From Aurantiacibacter luteus (GTDB lineage: Bacteria; Pseudomonadota; Alphaproteobacteria; Sphingomonadales; Sphingomonadaceae), in NCBI RefSeq assembly GCF_001010945.1, contig NZ_LBHB01000001.1:1276292-1340291 (forward strand): a DNA stretch of 64,000 nt, in the 5' to 3' direction. A model generated the notes under the pieces. It did not search any database and was not told the DNA's origin. It worked only from the letters and a program-made list of their open reading frames with translations. A program made the position numbers and the translations under genes. Of the stretch, positions 1 to 9,900 are shown piece by piece (within the stretch, counting starts at the first letter, position 1; each line of letters starts with the position of its first letter).

Positions 1-102
1 GAGCTGGCTGCCGGTAGCATCCGCACGCTCGGCGCGTCGCACAGGATAATTCTGGCCAATAGGCCCCTCACGCGGTGCCAGAAAGACGGACTTTGTGCCG
101 CG

Positions 103-198
103 TCATCGGGCTTGGTGTACGCAGTTGAGTTCGATCGGACGGACCGCGAAGAGAATCAGCACGCCGATCATGATGCCGAGCGATGACACAGTGTGCAT
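103..198 (-). CDS. Possible 31-residue hydrophobic small protein
   Basis: A short reading frame starts ATG at 198 with a well-placed AAGGA five bases upstream and stops with TGA at 103. It encodes one hydrophobic stretch (SLGIMIGVLILFAV) followed by a short polar tail with a single Cys (residues NCVHQAR). The layout resembles tiny membrane proteins such as type I toxins, but I recognise no family and no antisense RNA gene is evident. It lies left of the putative att fragment, so it is probably outside the mobile element. Support is only the ribosome binding site and the hydrophobicity; it may be spurious. Confidence 0.25.
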   Translation of the reverse strand: MHTVSSLGIMIGVLILFAVRPIELNCVHQAR

Positions 199-644
199 CG
201 GTATCCTTAACGACGCGTCGCGATGGATCGGCGCGCAGGCGTTTGGAATAAGGCCGAGGGCGTAGCGGAAAGTTCAAGCTGTAAGGGTCATCCAATGTTC
301 GCCTAGAAGCGACCACGGTTGATTGTTAGTTGAATGTCAGCTTACCCCACCATCTTCCGAAAGCCCACCGGAGGAATATAACATACAAGCCGCTATATTT
401 GCCATGCACGCCGGTTCAGTAAGCGTCGCTTCTTATTCAGCTGCCAGCGTGTTTCGTGAGCATCAAGCTTCGATCCGACTGGCCGGTAGAGCCCCTTAAT
501 TAGATTATTCGTCACGAAAGTCGGCGTGCGCCATAGGGCAAACCGTCGCCAACGGGTCGCAAAAGCGAATAGGCAAAATTTCGCAGAATTTTGTGTGTTC
601 CGGGCTTTCGCGATGGTTTGCCAGCGATCACCGAGGTAAGATTC
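199..644. other. Intergenic stretch with no convincing gene
   Basis: No reading frame here has a good start, codon pattern or recognisable motif. The short frames on both strands read as shuffled Arg/Ser-rich peptides, as expected of noncoding high-GC DNA. The left part is more AT-rich than the genes to the right. Confidence 0.4.
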
Positions 645-667
645 TGGCGGAGAGGGTGGGATTCGAA
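645..667 (-). other. tRNA-Ser 3'-end fragment, putative att site
   Basis: On the minus strand the sequence reads TTCGAAT (T-loop), CCCAC (T-stem 3' side), CCTCTCC (acceptor 3' side), G, then CCA. This is exactly the last 23 bases of a tRNA-Ser whose 5' acceptor would be GGAGAGG. Identity ends abruptly just before the T-loop: the expected GTGGG stem strand is absent, so no complete tRNA is present. Such 3'-end copies are what tyrosine integrases leave at the far end of an element inserted in a tRNA gene. The orientation fits an intact tRNA-Ser to the right of the window beyond the integrase. Confidence 0.5.
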
Positions 668-721
668 AGATGACCTCAAGCTTTTGAAATATTTGTGGCT
701 CTCCACTCTGCGTAATAATTT

Positions 722-741
722 TACCCCTATTCCTACCCCTA
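722..741. repeat. TACCCCTA direct repeat next to att fragment
   Basis: TACCCCTA occurs at 722-729 and again at 734-741, a 12-bp period. On the minus strand this is a tandem GGGGTA repeat. Tandem GGGGTA-like repeats are common near tRNA att sites and integrase leaders of P4-type elements, where they may be integrase arm-type sites. Lying 55 bp inside the putative att site fits that role, but this is inference. Confidence 0.35.
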
Positions 742-870
742 AAATTGAAGGCACCTGCTGTACGACGTCAAAGCGAGGCCACGACCTCTCTTGTGATACC
801 AACCTTGCGTTTGCCGTGACGCTCCGCCCTAGGATCCTTCGTTGACCTTACCATCCCACGCCTTTAGATA

Positions 871-881
871 AAGTCAGACAA
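871..881. promoter_or_regulatory. GntR/FCD-type operator upstream of GH42 gene
   Basis: The 11-mer AAGTCAGACAA sits 20 bp before the GTG start at 901. It is one of eight related palindromes in this locus (consensus near TTGTCNGACAA), matching the TNGTNNNACNA pattern known for FadR-subfamily GntR repressors. The likely binder is the FCD regulator at 26341-27102. Confidence 0.6.
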
Positions 882-900
882 TTATGTTGGGAGGTTCAAA

Positions 901-3000
901 GTGCCATCGGGATTCGCAAAGATAGTCGCGCGGTTTGGTCTTCCGATGGCGGTCGCTGGCGTTGTGATGAGCGGCCCTGTCGCTGCACAGGATGGAAGCC
1001 GTCTGCCAGACACGATCCTTTACGGTGTCGCCTATTATGACGAGTACACCCCCGTCGATCGCATCGACGAGGACTTTCGCCTCATGCGCGAGGCGAACAT
1101 TTCTGTTGTCCGTATCGCTGAATCGACTTGGGGCACTCTCGAGCCGCAGCCCGGCGTCTTCGATTTCACCCATGTCGATCGCATGCTGGCCGCGGCGCAG
1201 GCCAACGGTATCTCGGTTATCGTCGGCACGCCCACCTATGCCATCCCCACTTGGCTTGCGCGCGAACATCCCGACGTGCTCGTCACGCGTCCGGAGGGGC
1301 AGGCGCGCTTCGGCTATCGCCAGAACATGGACATCACCAACCCGCATTACCGCGAGGCGGCCGAACGTGTGATCCGCGCGCTCATTGCCCACGTGGCCGA
1401 TCATCCCAGCGTTATCGGCTATCAGGTCGACAATGAGACCAAGGCCTACAACACTGCCGGGCCCAACGTGCAAGCAGCCTTCGTCGCGGCGATGCGCGAG
1501 CGTTTTACGCTCGACGAGTTGAACGATGCTTGGGGGCTGAACTACTGGAGCAACCGCATCAACAGCTGGGAGGATTTCCCCTCCACCACCGGCACGATGA
1601 ATGCCAGCGTCGGCAATGCCTTTGCCGCGTTCCAGCGCGATCTGGTGACCGAATTCCTCGCCTGGCAAGCCGGCATCGTGCGCGAATATGCCCGCCCGGA
1701 CCAATTCGTCACCCAGAACTTCGACCTCGGCTGGCGCGGACATTCCTATGGCGTCCAGCCGGAGGTAAACCACTGGGAGGCGGCCGAGGCGCTTGATGTC
1801 GCTGGCGTCGATATCTACCACCCGACGCAGGACGACCTTACTGGGGCCGAGATCGCCTTCGGCGGAGACCTCACCCGCTCGCTTCGCGACGGGCAGAACT
1901 ACTTCGTCATGGAAACAGAAGCGCAGGGTTTCCCCCAGTGGACGCCCTACCCAGGGCAATTGCGCCTTCAGGCTTTCAGCCACCTCGCCTCGGGCGCCGA
2001 CATGCTCGCCTATTGGCACTGGGCGACGACGGCCAATGCCGTGGAAACTTATTGGCGCGGGCTGCTTGCGCAGGATTACCAGCCGAATGAACTTTACGAG
2101 GCCGCGCAGGGTATCGGCGCCGATATCGCGAGGCTCGGACCCGCGCTGCACGGCATGGAAAAACACAACCAGGTGGCGGTCTACGTCAGTAATGCCTCGC
2201 TGAGCGCGATGGACTGGTTCCGCCTGCCCGGCAATAACGGCTACAACGAGGTGATGCGCCCGTTCTACGACGCGCTCTACCGCCAGAACATCGAGGCCGA
2301 CATCATCTCCCCCGACGGCGAGGCGGACCTGTCGCAGTACCGCATGATCGTGGTGCCCGCGCTCTATGCCGCCAGCGACGAGGAGATCGAGCGGCTCAAC
2401 GCATACGCGCGCGCCGGCGGGCATCTCGTCTACACCTTCAAGAGCGGCTTCTCCGACGAGAACACGCAGGTCCGATATGCCACGCAGCCCGGCGCGATCG
2501 CCGAGGCCGCGGGGGTCACCTACCAGACCTTCACCGAGCCGCAGGAGGTGTCGCTCGACACGCCGCTCTACGATCTGGAGGGTGAGGCGCTGAACGTGCG
2601 CTGGTGGATGGAATTCCTCCATCCCACCACGGCCGAAGTGCTTGCCCGCTACAAACACCATTCCTGGCCTGACTATGCCGCGATCACGCGCAACAGTTAC
2701 GGCGCTGGGGAGGTCACTTACATCGGTTTCATGCCCAGCGACGCGCTGATCGCCGGCCTCTTGGCCGATACGGCACATAGGGCCGGCGTCACTTGGCACG
2801 AGGATGCCGACTGGCCATTGATTGTGCGCGAGGGCACGCTGAGAGACGGTAGCCGGGTGCGCTATTTGCTCAACTACTCGCGCGACGCGATTGCCGTCCC
2901 GGCAGACCTTCGCGGCGGAACCAGCCTGCTTTCCCAAGCCGACTTCCAGAACACCGATCTGGCGCCGTGGGGCGTCGCCATCATGCGCATAGAGGACTGA
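901..3000 (+). CDS. GH42 beta-galactosidase, secreted
   Basis: A 699-residue glycoside hydrolase family 42 enzyme, expected to remove terminal beta-D-galactose from galactan or arabinogalactan oligosaccharides. Residues 1-29 form a signal peptide ending near VAAQ. The TIM barrel follows, with acid/base Glu179 in YQVDNE and nucleophile Glu338 in FVMETEAQG, then the GAD..AYWHW block typical of the family. A trimerisation-like domain and a beta domain follow in the C-terminal half. The start is GTG at 901 with GGGAGG six bases upstream. It heads a three-gene cluster with a GH43 lipoprotein (2-bp gap) and a GH3 enzyme. An export signal is unusual for GH42 and suggests periplasmic work on imported oligosaccharides. 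The regulator operator lies just upstream. Confidence 0.88.
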   Translation: MPSGFAKIVARFGLPMAVAGVVMSGPVAAQDGSRLPDTILYGVAYYDEYTPVDRIDEDFRLMREANISVVRIAESTWGTLEPQPGVFDFTHVDRMLAAAQANGISVIVGTPTYAIPTWLAREHPDVLVTRPEGQARFGYRQNMDITNPHYREAAERVIRALIAHVADHPSVIGYQVDNETKAYNTAGPNVQAAFVAAMRERFTLDELNDAWGLNYWSNRINSWEDFPSTTGTMNASVGNAFAAFQRDLVTEFLAWQAGIVREYARPDQFVTQNFDLGWRGHSYGVQPEVNHWEAAEALDVAGVDIYHPTQDDLTGAEIAFGGDLTRSLRDGQNYFVMETEAQGFPQWTPYPGQLRLQAFSHLASGADMLAYWHWATTANAVETYWRGLLAQDYQPNELYEAAQGIGADIARLGPALHGMEKHNQVAVYVSNASLSAMDWFRLPGNNGYNEVMRPFYDALYRQNIEADIISPDGEADLSQYRMIVVPALYAASDEEIERLNAYARAGGHLVYTFKSGFSDENTQVRYATQPGAIAEAAGVTYQTFTEPQEVSLDTPLYDLEGEALNVRWWMEFLHPTTAEVLARYKHHSWPDYAAITRNSYGAGEVTYIGFMPSDALIAGLLADTAHRAGVTWHEDADWPLIVREGTLRDGSRVRYLLNYSRDAIAVPADLRGGTSLLSQADFQNTDLAPWGVAIMRIED

Positions 3001-3002
3001 CC

Positions 3003-4112
3003 ATGCGCGCGCCGTTTTCCGCCTTGGCTGCGGCGGCACATCTTGCGGGCTGCGCTACCCTCCCCGCCGAGCCCCCAAACGGCGAGCCGCGACTGCAGAT
3101 CGTGGAGACGGTCAGCCCGACGGCAGCCGTGCGGCGCGAAGCGAGTGGCGAGCGCTCGGCCTACCTGATGAGCTATTTCAAGGACGCGACGCATTCGCTC
3201 TATTTTGCCACGTCGCGGGACGGCTACATCTGGGCCGACATCAATAGCGGCGAACCCATCCTCTCCGGCTACGACATCGCCGACCAGCACGGCATCCGCG
3301 ATCCGCACATCATTCGCGGAGCGGACGGCGCCTTCTATCTGACGATGACCGACCTCCACATCTTCGGCCAGCGCGAGGGTTATCGCGATACCGAATGGGA
3401 GCGGCCGGGCGACCAGTATGGCTGGGGCAACAATCGCAACCTCGTCTTCATGAAATCCTACGACCTCGTACATTGGACCCATGCGCTGGTTCCCGTGTCG
3501 GAACTGTTCCCGCGCTACGCCAACGCCGGCAACATGTGGGCGCCGCAGAGCATCATGGACCCGGACAACGGACGGATGATGGTCTACTTCACCACGCGCG
3601 ATGGGGCGAGCCCAAACTACATGGTCTCGTCCTACGCCAACGAGGCATTCGATACCCTGGCGACCGAGCCGCAGCAGATCCTCAACTATCCGGATCCCAG
3701 CGTAAATACGATCGACGCGGACATCACCCGCGTGGGCGATACCTGGCATATGTTCTATGTCGCGCACGACGCGCCCGGGAACATCCGCGAGGCTCACTCG
3801 CAGTCGATCAACTCGGGCTACGTCACGGATCGCCAGAAGGTCGATCCGGAGGAGCGCGCCGCCGAGGCGCCAAATCTCTGGCGACGGTACGGCACCGACA
3901 CCTACGTGCTGATGTACGACGTATTCGGCGTGGATCCGCACAACATGGGCTTTGCTGAAACCACCGACTTCGAGCACTTCACCAACCTCGGCCGCTTCAA
4001 CGAGCCCGGATCGCCGATGCGGACGACCAACTTTTCCTCTCCCAAGCACGGATCGGTCATGCCCATCACCCTCGCCGAGGCCGAGCGCGTCGAGCGCTGG
4101 TTCGCACGCTGA
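3003..4112 (+). CDS. GH43 glycosidase lipoprotein
   Basis: A 369-residue five-bladed beta-propeller enzyme of family GH43 (arabinofuranosidase, xylosidase or galactanase type; the subfamily cannot be fixed by eye). ATG at 3003 is preferred because it follows the GH42 stop by two bases, has GAGGA upstream, and gives a lipoprotein signal with lipobox LAGC. The acidic triad is visible: base Asp in HGIRDPHII, modulator Asp in IDADITRVG and acid Glu in AEAPNLW. It is co-transcribed with the flanking GH42 and GH3 genes. A lipid anchor would hold it in the outer or inner membrane facing the periplasm. Confidence 0.82.
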   Translation: MRAPFSALAAAAHLAGCATLPAEPPNGEPRLQIVETVSPTAAVRREASGERSAYLMSYFKDATHSLYFATSRDGYIWADINSGEPILSGYDIADQHGIRDPHIIRGADGAFYLTMTDLHIFGQREGYRDTEWERPGDQYGWGNNRNLVFMKSYDLVHWTHALVPVSELFPRYANAGNMWAPQSIMDPDNGRMMVYFTTRDGASPNYMVSSYANEAFDTLATEPQQILNYPDPSVNTIDADITRVGDTWHMFYVAHDAPGNIREAHSQSINSGYVTDRQKVDPEERAAEAPNLWRRYGTDTYVLMYDVFGVDPHNMGFAETTDFEHFTNLGRFNEPGSPMRTTNFSSPKHGSVMPITLAEAERVERWFAR

Positions 4113-4126
4113 AGCCGGAACCTGCC

Positions 4127-6757
4127 ATGACCCGATCCCCGTTCCGAGCCGCCCTACTCGCCACTGCCATGCTGGTTCCTGTTGCGGCGCACGCGCAGGT
4201 CTATGCCGATCCGGATGCGTCCATCGAGGAACGTGCCGCGGACTACGTCGCGCGCATGACGCTCGAGGAAAAGGCGCGGCAGATGCAAAACAGCGCACCC
4301 GCCATCCCCCGGCTCGACCTGCCGGCCTACGACTGGTGGAACGAGGGCCTGCACGGCCTCGCACGCGCCGGCGAGGCGACGGTATTTCCGCAGGCGATCG
4401 GCATGGCCGCGACCTGGGACCGCGAGCTGCTCCATGCCGAGGGGCGCGTCATCGGTACCGAGGCGCGCGCACGCTACAATCAGGCTCAGCGCGAGGGCAA
4501 CACGGACCGGTACTTCGGTCTCACCATCTGGTCACCCAACATCAACATCTTCCGCGATCCGCGCTGGGGGCGCGGGCAGGAGACGCTGGGCGAAGACCCG
4601 TATCTCACCGGCGTGCTCGCGACGGCATTCGTACAAGGAATGCAGGGAGACGATCCCGATTACCGCCTCGCCATCGCCACACCCAAGCATTTCGCGGTCC
4701 ACTCCGGCCCGGAACCGCTGCGCCACGAATTCGACGTCGATGTCGATCCGCAGGATCTCGCCGAGACCTATCTTCCCGCCTTCCGCCGCACCATGATCGA
4801 GGGCGACGCGGACTCACTGATGTGCGCCTACAACGCGGTCGATGGCGTTCCGGCCTGCGGCAGCAGTTTCCTGATGCAGGACATTCTGCGGGATGCCTGG
4901 GGATTCGACGGTTTCGTCACCTCCGACTGCGGCGCGATCGAGGATTTCGTCAGCGGCCATCGCACCCACGAAGATCACGCCGCCGCGTCCGCCGCCTCGA
5001 TCATCGCCGGCACTGATACCGGCTGCAACTTCCGCAACGAGTACTGGGCCATACCCGAGGCGGTCGAGCGCGGCCTGATCAGCGAAGAGCGTGTCGACGT
5101 GGCGATGCGGCGACTGATGGAAGCCCGATTGCGACTGGGGATGCTCGATCCGGCTGAGCGCGTGCCTTACGCTCAGATACCGATCACCGAGAACCACAGC
5201 GCTGCTCATGCCGAGGTGGCGCTTCGGGCGGCGCGAGAATCCATCGTGCTGCTGGCAAACGACGGCATCCTGCCTCTGGCCGCCGACGGCAGGCGCTTGC
5301 TGGTAGTCGGTCCGGCCGCCGTTTCGCGCGAGGCGCTGAACGGCAATTACAAGGGTACGCCCGTCGGCCAGGCCCTCCCGCTCGATGGCATCATCGCAGC
5401 CTTCGGAGCCGGGAACGTCAGCTTCGCGCAGGGCTCGCCGTTCGTTGAGGAAGTTGGCCTGACAGTGCCACGCACCGTGTTCGGGCCCGCGGGCGTGCAG
5501 GCACGCTTCTGGAACGGTAACGGCTTTGCCGGCCCCGTGACCGCCACGACCACGCAGGCAGAGATCGACAACGACTGGAACGGCGTTGCGCCTGCACCCG
5601 GCGTCCAGCGCGAAGCCTTCAGCGCAGAGTTCACCGGCACGATCACCGTTCCCGCAGACGGCGAATACGTGTTCGCCGTCGGCGACCGGAAATGCGATTT
5701 TTCCGACGATCACCAGAGCTACATACTCGCCATTGAAGGCTTCGAGACGCGGCGAGCCTGGGCGAGCTGCGGACAGGGCGTGCCGCTCTCGACAGAGCCG
5801 GTTTTCATGCGCGCTGGCGAGGCACACGCTTTCAGCCTTGCCTTTACCCATCGCTCGCCACGCTTGGGTGCCGGGCTGACGCTGACCTGGCGCCCACCGG
5901 CTGCCGCCCTGCTCGCCGAAGCGCGCGACGCCGCGCGCGATGCCGACGTGATCGTCGCGCTCGTCGGCCTGACCGCCGGGCTCGAGGGCGAGGAGATGCG
6001 TGTCGACGCCGAGGGCTTTCAGGGTGGCGACCGCTCCGACATCGCCCTCCCTGCCGTGCAGCGCGAGCTGCTCGAGGCGATGGAGGCCAGCGGCAAGCCG
6101 CTCATCATCGTCGGCCTGACCGGCTCGGCCGTCGCCTACGGGCAGGCGGGTGAGGATGCCGCCGCCTTGCTCCACGCATGGTATGGCGGCGAGGCGGGCG
6201 GACAGGCGATCGGCGAGGTGCTGGCAGGCACCGTCAACCCCTCAGGTCGCCTCCCGGTCACCTTTTACCGTGGCCTCGACGACCTGCCGGCTTTCGACGA
6301 CTACGCCATGGATGGCCGCACCTATCGCTACTACACGGGGGCGCCGGAATTCGCGTTCGGCCATGGCCTTAGCTACACCAGCTTCGCCTATTCCAACCTT
6401 GTGCTCCCTAGCGAGACCAGGGCGGGCGAGCGCATGGATGTGTCGGTCGCGGTGACCAACACCGGCGCGCGCGCCGGCGACGAGGTCGTGCAGCTCTATC
6501 TCGAGCCGCTCGATCGGCCCGATCTCCCGCGTCGCTCGCTCAAGGGTTTTGCGCGCTTAGCGCTCGAGCCCGGAGAAAGCGGCATAGTCGGCTTTTCCCT
6601 CGTTCCGCGCGACTTGGCTTTTGCCGATGCCGCGGGCGCGATGCGTGTTCAGCCAGGACGGTATCGCCTGTGGGTTGGCGGTGGACAGGACGGCACCAGC
6701 GCACCCGGCTTGGCGGGCACGTTCACCATCACGGGTGAAGCTTCGCTACCCCGCTGA
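4127..6757 (+). CDS. GH3 glycosidase with PA14 insert, secreted
   Basis: An 876-residue family 3 enzyme of the xylan 1,4-beta-xylosidase / beta-glucosidase type. It has a signal peptide (1-23, AHA|Q), the GH3 N-terminal barrel with KHFAVHSGPE and nucleophile Asp in FVTSDCGAI, and the C-terminal alpha/beta sandwich. The sandwich is split by a PA14-like insertion at roughly residues 455-590, where ADGEYVFAVGD is visible, and a fibronectin III-like end follows. PA14 inserts in GH3 usually shape substrate selectivity. It is the last gene of the GH42-GH43-GH3 operon; the gap to GH43 is 14 bp and the ribosome binding site is weak, so translation may depend on its neighbours. The exact sugar (beta-xylose, alpha-L-arabinopyranose or beta-glucose) cannot be told. 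Confidence 0.85.
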   Translation: MTRSPFRAALLATAMLVPVAAHAQVYADPDASIEERAADYVARMTLEEKARQMQNSAPAIPRLDLPAYDWWNEGLHGLARAGEATVFPQAIGMAATWDRELLHAEGRVIGTEARARYNQAQREGNTDRYFGLTIWSPNINIFRDPRWGRGQETLGEDPYLTGVLATAFVQGMQGDDPDYRLAIATPKHFAVHSGPEPLRHEFDVDVDPQDLAETYLPAFRRTMIEGDADSLMCAYNAVDGVPACGSSFLMQDILRDAWGFDGFVTSDCGAIEDFVSGHRTHEDHAAASAASIIAGTDTGCNFRNEYWAIPEAVERGLISEERVDVAMRRLMEARLRLGMLDPAERVPYAQIPITENHSAAHAEVALRAARESIVLLANDGILPLAADGRRLLVVGPAAVSREALNGNYKGTPVGQALPLDGIIAAFGAGNVSFAQGSPFVEEVGLTVPRTVFGPAGVQARFWNGNGFAGPVTATTTQAEIDNDWNGVAPAPGVQREAFSAEFTGTITVPADGEYVFAVGDRKCDFSDDHQSYILAIEGFETRRAWASCGQGVPLSTEPVFMRAGEAHAFSLAFTHRSPRLGAGLTLTWRPPAAALLAEARDAARDADVIVALVGLTAGLEGEEMRVDAEGFQGGDRSDIALPAVQRELLEAMEASGKPLIIVGLTGSAVAYGQAGEDAAALLHAWYGGEAGGQAIGEVLAGTVNPSGRLPVTFYRGLDDLPAFDDYAMDGRTYRYYTGAPEFAFGHGLSYTSFAYSNLVLPSETRAGERMDVSVAVTNTGARAGDEVVQLYLEPLDRPDLPRRSLKGFARLALEPGESGIVGFSLVPRDLAFADAAGAMRVQPGRYRLWVGGGQDGTSAPGLAGTFTITGEASLPR

Positions 6758-6865
6758 CCCCGCCCTTCCGGCACCACACATTGCCGGAACATCAGCAGTG
6801 CCTCCCCTGGCATGAGCAAGCATGCGCGCGCATCGGATACAGCCTATTGCTCTAGGCACAAAAAA

Positions 6866-6897
6866 ACCCGGCCGGTTTCTGGAGAAACCGACCGGGT
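6866..6897 (-). terminator. Rho-independent terminator between convergent operons
   Basis: A 14-base arm ACCCGGCCGGTTTC pairs with GAAACCGACCGGGT (one mismatch) around a TGGA loop. A run of six A at 6861-6866 becomes a U-tract when read on the minus strand, so it terminates the TonB receptor transcript. The plus-strand side lacks a good T run. Confidence 0.85.
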
Positions 6898-6945
6898 AAT
6901 TCTAGCGACCTTAGGGAGGAGAGATGGCCGCAGTCTGGTGTCGTG

Positions 6946-9900
6946 TCACTCGCCGAAGCGGAAGCGCAGGCCGGCGCCGAAGTACCGGCCCTCGTCACGC
7001 ACGTCGATCGGGAAGGTCGCCTGTGAGGTATAGCCGACGAAGTTTCGGAACGGCCGCGCCAGGATGTTGGCGACGTCCGCGAATACGGTGAAGTTCGGCG
7101 TGATGTCGTAGCTGAAGTTCGCATCGAGGCGGTCGCGGGCCAGCGTACCGTTGCCAGTGTACTGGAAGCCGTTGTCCGGATCGGTGTTGTAACCGTTCAC
7201 CCAGTCCGACCGACGGTTATACGACAGGCGAGTGGTGATACCGTTGGCTTCGTAGAAAAGCGCCAAGTTGTAGGTCCACTCCGAGAGACCCGGGATGCGA
7301 ACGTACTCTCCTTCGCCCTCAAAGACATCCGTTTCCGGGTTGTATCCGTTCGGGAGCCGGGTCTCGCCCTTCAGGTAGGTAACGTTGGCCGACACGCCGA
7401 ATCCGCTGAAGGCATCGGGCAGGAAATCGTCGAGGAAGGTCTGGAAATTGACCTCAAAGCCCTCGATCCAGGAGTCAGCCGCATTTATCGGGCTGCTGAG
7501 TTGCAGGGTGCCATAGACCGGATCGTTCCTGAACCGAGTCACGCCGGTGGTGAAGCCGTAGATATCGCGGTAAAACGCCGCCACGCTCGCAAATCCCGTG
7601 CGCGAGAAATAGTATTCCAGGCTCACGTCGTAGTTGTTCGAGGTGAAGGGCTGAAGCTCCGGATTACCCTGCGACCCGGTATAATCCGGGTAGGTTCGCC
7701 CGGGGATACGGCAACTCGTCGTGTCGGTCGGATCGTAGTTCGGATCCGTCGATTCGAGGCAAGGCTGATAGATTACCGGGCGGATCTGGAGCGCGGGATT
7801 GAGCGCCCCGAAATCAGGCTTCGTGCGGGTCTGGGTGTATCCCAAGCGCAGTTGCAACTTATCGGTGAAGCGCGCACGAAGACTGATGTTGGGAAGCCAG
7901 TCGGTGTAATTCTGGTACTCGGTCCGCGGCGTCAGCGTTTCGTCGCAGGAGTCGTCCGTCGGATTGTTCGGCGTCCCGCCATCGTTAAGCAGGCACACGG
8001 TAGAGATACCAAAGGTGCTCCCGTCGGTGATGACGGCCCGGAGACCTGCGATACCGTCTACGCGCACCGCCCCAACGTCGAAATTCCAATGGGTCTGAAG
8101 GTAGGCAGCGTACGTATTTTCGTCACCCATCCAACCTGATGTCTCGGGAATCTGGATGTTCTCGGTCGAGAAATCCTCGATGAGACTGCTATAATAACCA
8201 TTACCGGGGAACCGGGCCAACAGGTCCTGGGAGGTCTGCAGCGTGAATTGACGCAGGGCCTCCCGGTTATCATAAATCCCGCTCCGCGGTACGGACAGAT
8301 AGGAGTTGAATCCTACGTTATTACGGAACGGATTGATCGTTGGTGTCAACCCGCCAATGGGCAGGTCGGCCAGCGGGATACGTGCTTCCGATACATCGGC
8401 GTAACGGAACCCGTTTTCGGTGAGCTCGCTGTGGCGCGTGGTTGCCCGAACGCCGAACTTGAGCCGCGGGAAATTGTCCCAGGGCGTATCCCAGCTCGCA
8501 TCGGCACGGGCTTGCAGGCCGTCGCCACTCACGTCGTAACGGGCTTCGTAATAGCCGCGGAAAATGTATCCGGCCGGATCGAACGGGTCCCAGTCGGGGA
8601 AATTGAAATCGACACCGCCGTTGGAATCGAAGGATGCATTCACGGTGCGAGCGCCGACCGTGCGGAAGTCGAGGCTGTAGTTGTCCCGCTGATAGCGACT
8701 CCAGCTATAGGCGACGTCGGCCGAAAGCGTCAGCGTATCGGTCGCATCCCAAATCGCGCCAGCAGCGACCTGATAGGTGTTCGTTTCGTCCTGCGTGGTA
8801 TTGCGATAGCCCTGCGGATCGGAGCCGGACATCTTGGTCAGCGAGGCTGCCTGCGGCACTGTCGGATTGTCGCGATAAGGCGGGTCGTAGCCATCGAGAA
8901 TGATCTGATCGTACGACTGGCCGTCAAGCAGGACTACGTTGCTGAATACCGCCGGGGTCGAGTTGGGGCCCCAAGGCTCGAGCGGCACGTCGAAGTTATC
9001 AGCGAAGCCGCGTCCGCGGTAGCCTTGATAGACGCCCTCGACATAGAACTGCAGATCGTCGCTGGGTGCATACTGCGCAGCGAAATTGGCCGAGGGGCGG
9101 ATGCGCTTGCCGCCGTCATTGTAGAGGCCGATGTTATTGGGGAAGAAGAACAGACCGTTCGGAAAGTCCGGCTGGTTGCGAACGTTCTGGCCCTGCGTCT
9201 CGATATCCGACCAGTAGGAGTTCTGAATGAAGCTCGAGTTGTAGCGAGCGCCGTTGTAGTACTGCTGCTGCGCATAGGTGAAGTTGGCGAGGAAGCCGAA
9301 CTCGCCGTCGCCCACGTCCCAACGATCGGAGAACAGGATGTTGCCATCGCCGTCGATCTTCTCGCTCTGGTCGTTGTAGGTGCCGTGGATGCCGCCGGCG
9401 ATGACCTGGTCGGTGAAGTCGAACGGGCGCCGGGTGCGCACGTTGACCAAGCCCGCCAAGCCCGGCTCGATAATGTCGGCGGTGCCCGACTTGTAGACTT
9501 CGATCCCCGCCAGTGCCTGCGCCGGGAAATCCTGAAGCTGCACGCGGCGAAGTTCGGCTGTGAAGATTTCGCGGCCGTTGTAAGACGTGGCGACGTCGGG
9601 CAGGCCGCGGATGAGGATGCCGCTCGCCTCGTCGCTAAAGCGGTTGACCTGCACACCGGCGATACGGGCGATGGTTTCGGCTGCGGTGTTATCGGGCAGC
9701 TTGCCGATGTCCTCGGCGACGATCACGTCCATGATCGAATCGGATTCCCGCTTGATGCCCTGCGCTGATTCCAGACTGGCGCGGATGCCGGACACATAGA
9801 TAGTCTCACCCGGGTTGGCATCCGCCTCCTCAGGCGCCTCTGGCGAGGCATCTTCTTGCGCCTCGACGGCGGGATCGTCCTGATCGGTATCCTGGGCGTA

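Noticed and set aside
874..3039. 721-codon open frame on the minus strand over the GH42 gene
   Set aside because: It is an antisense shadow: the plus strand has catalytic motifs, signal peptide and ribosome site, while this frame has no recognisable domain.
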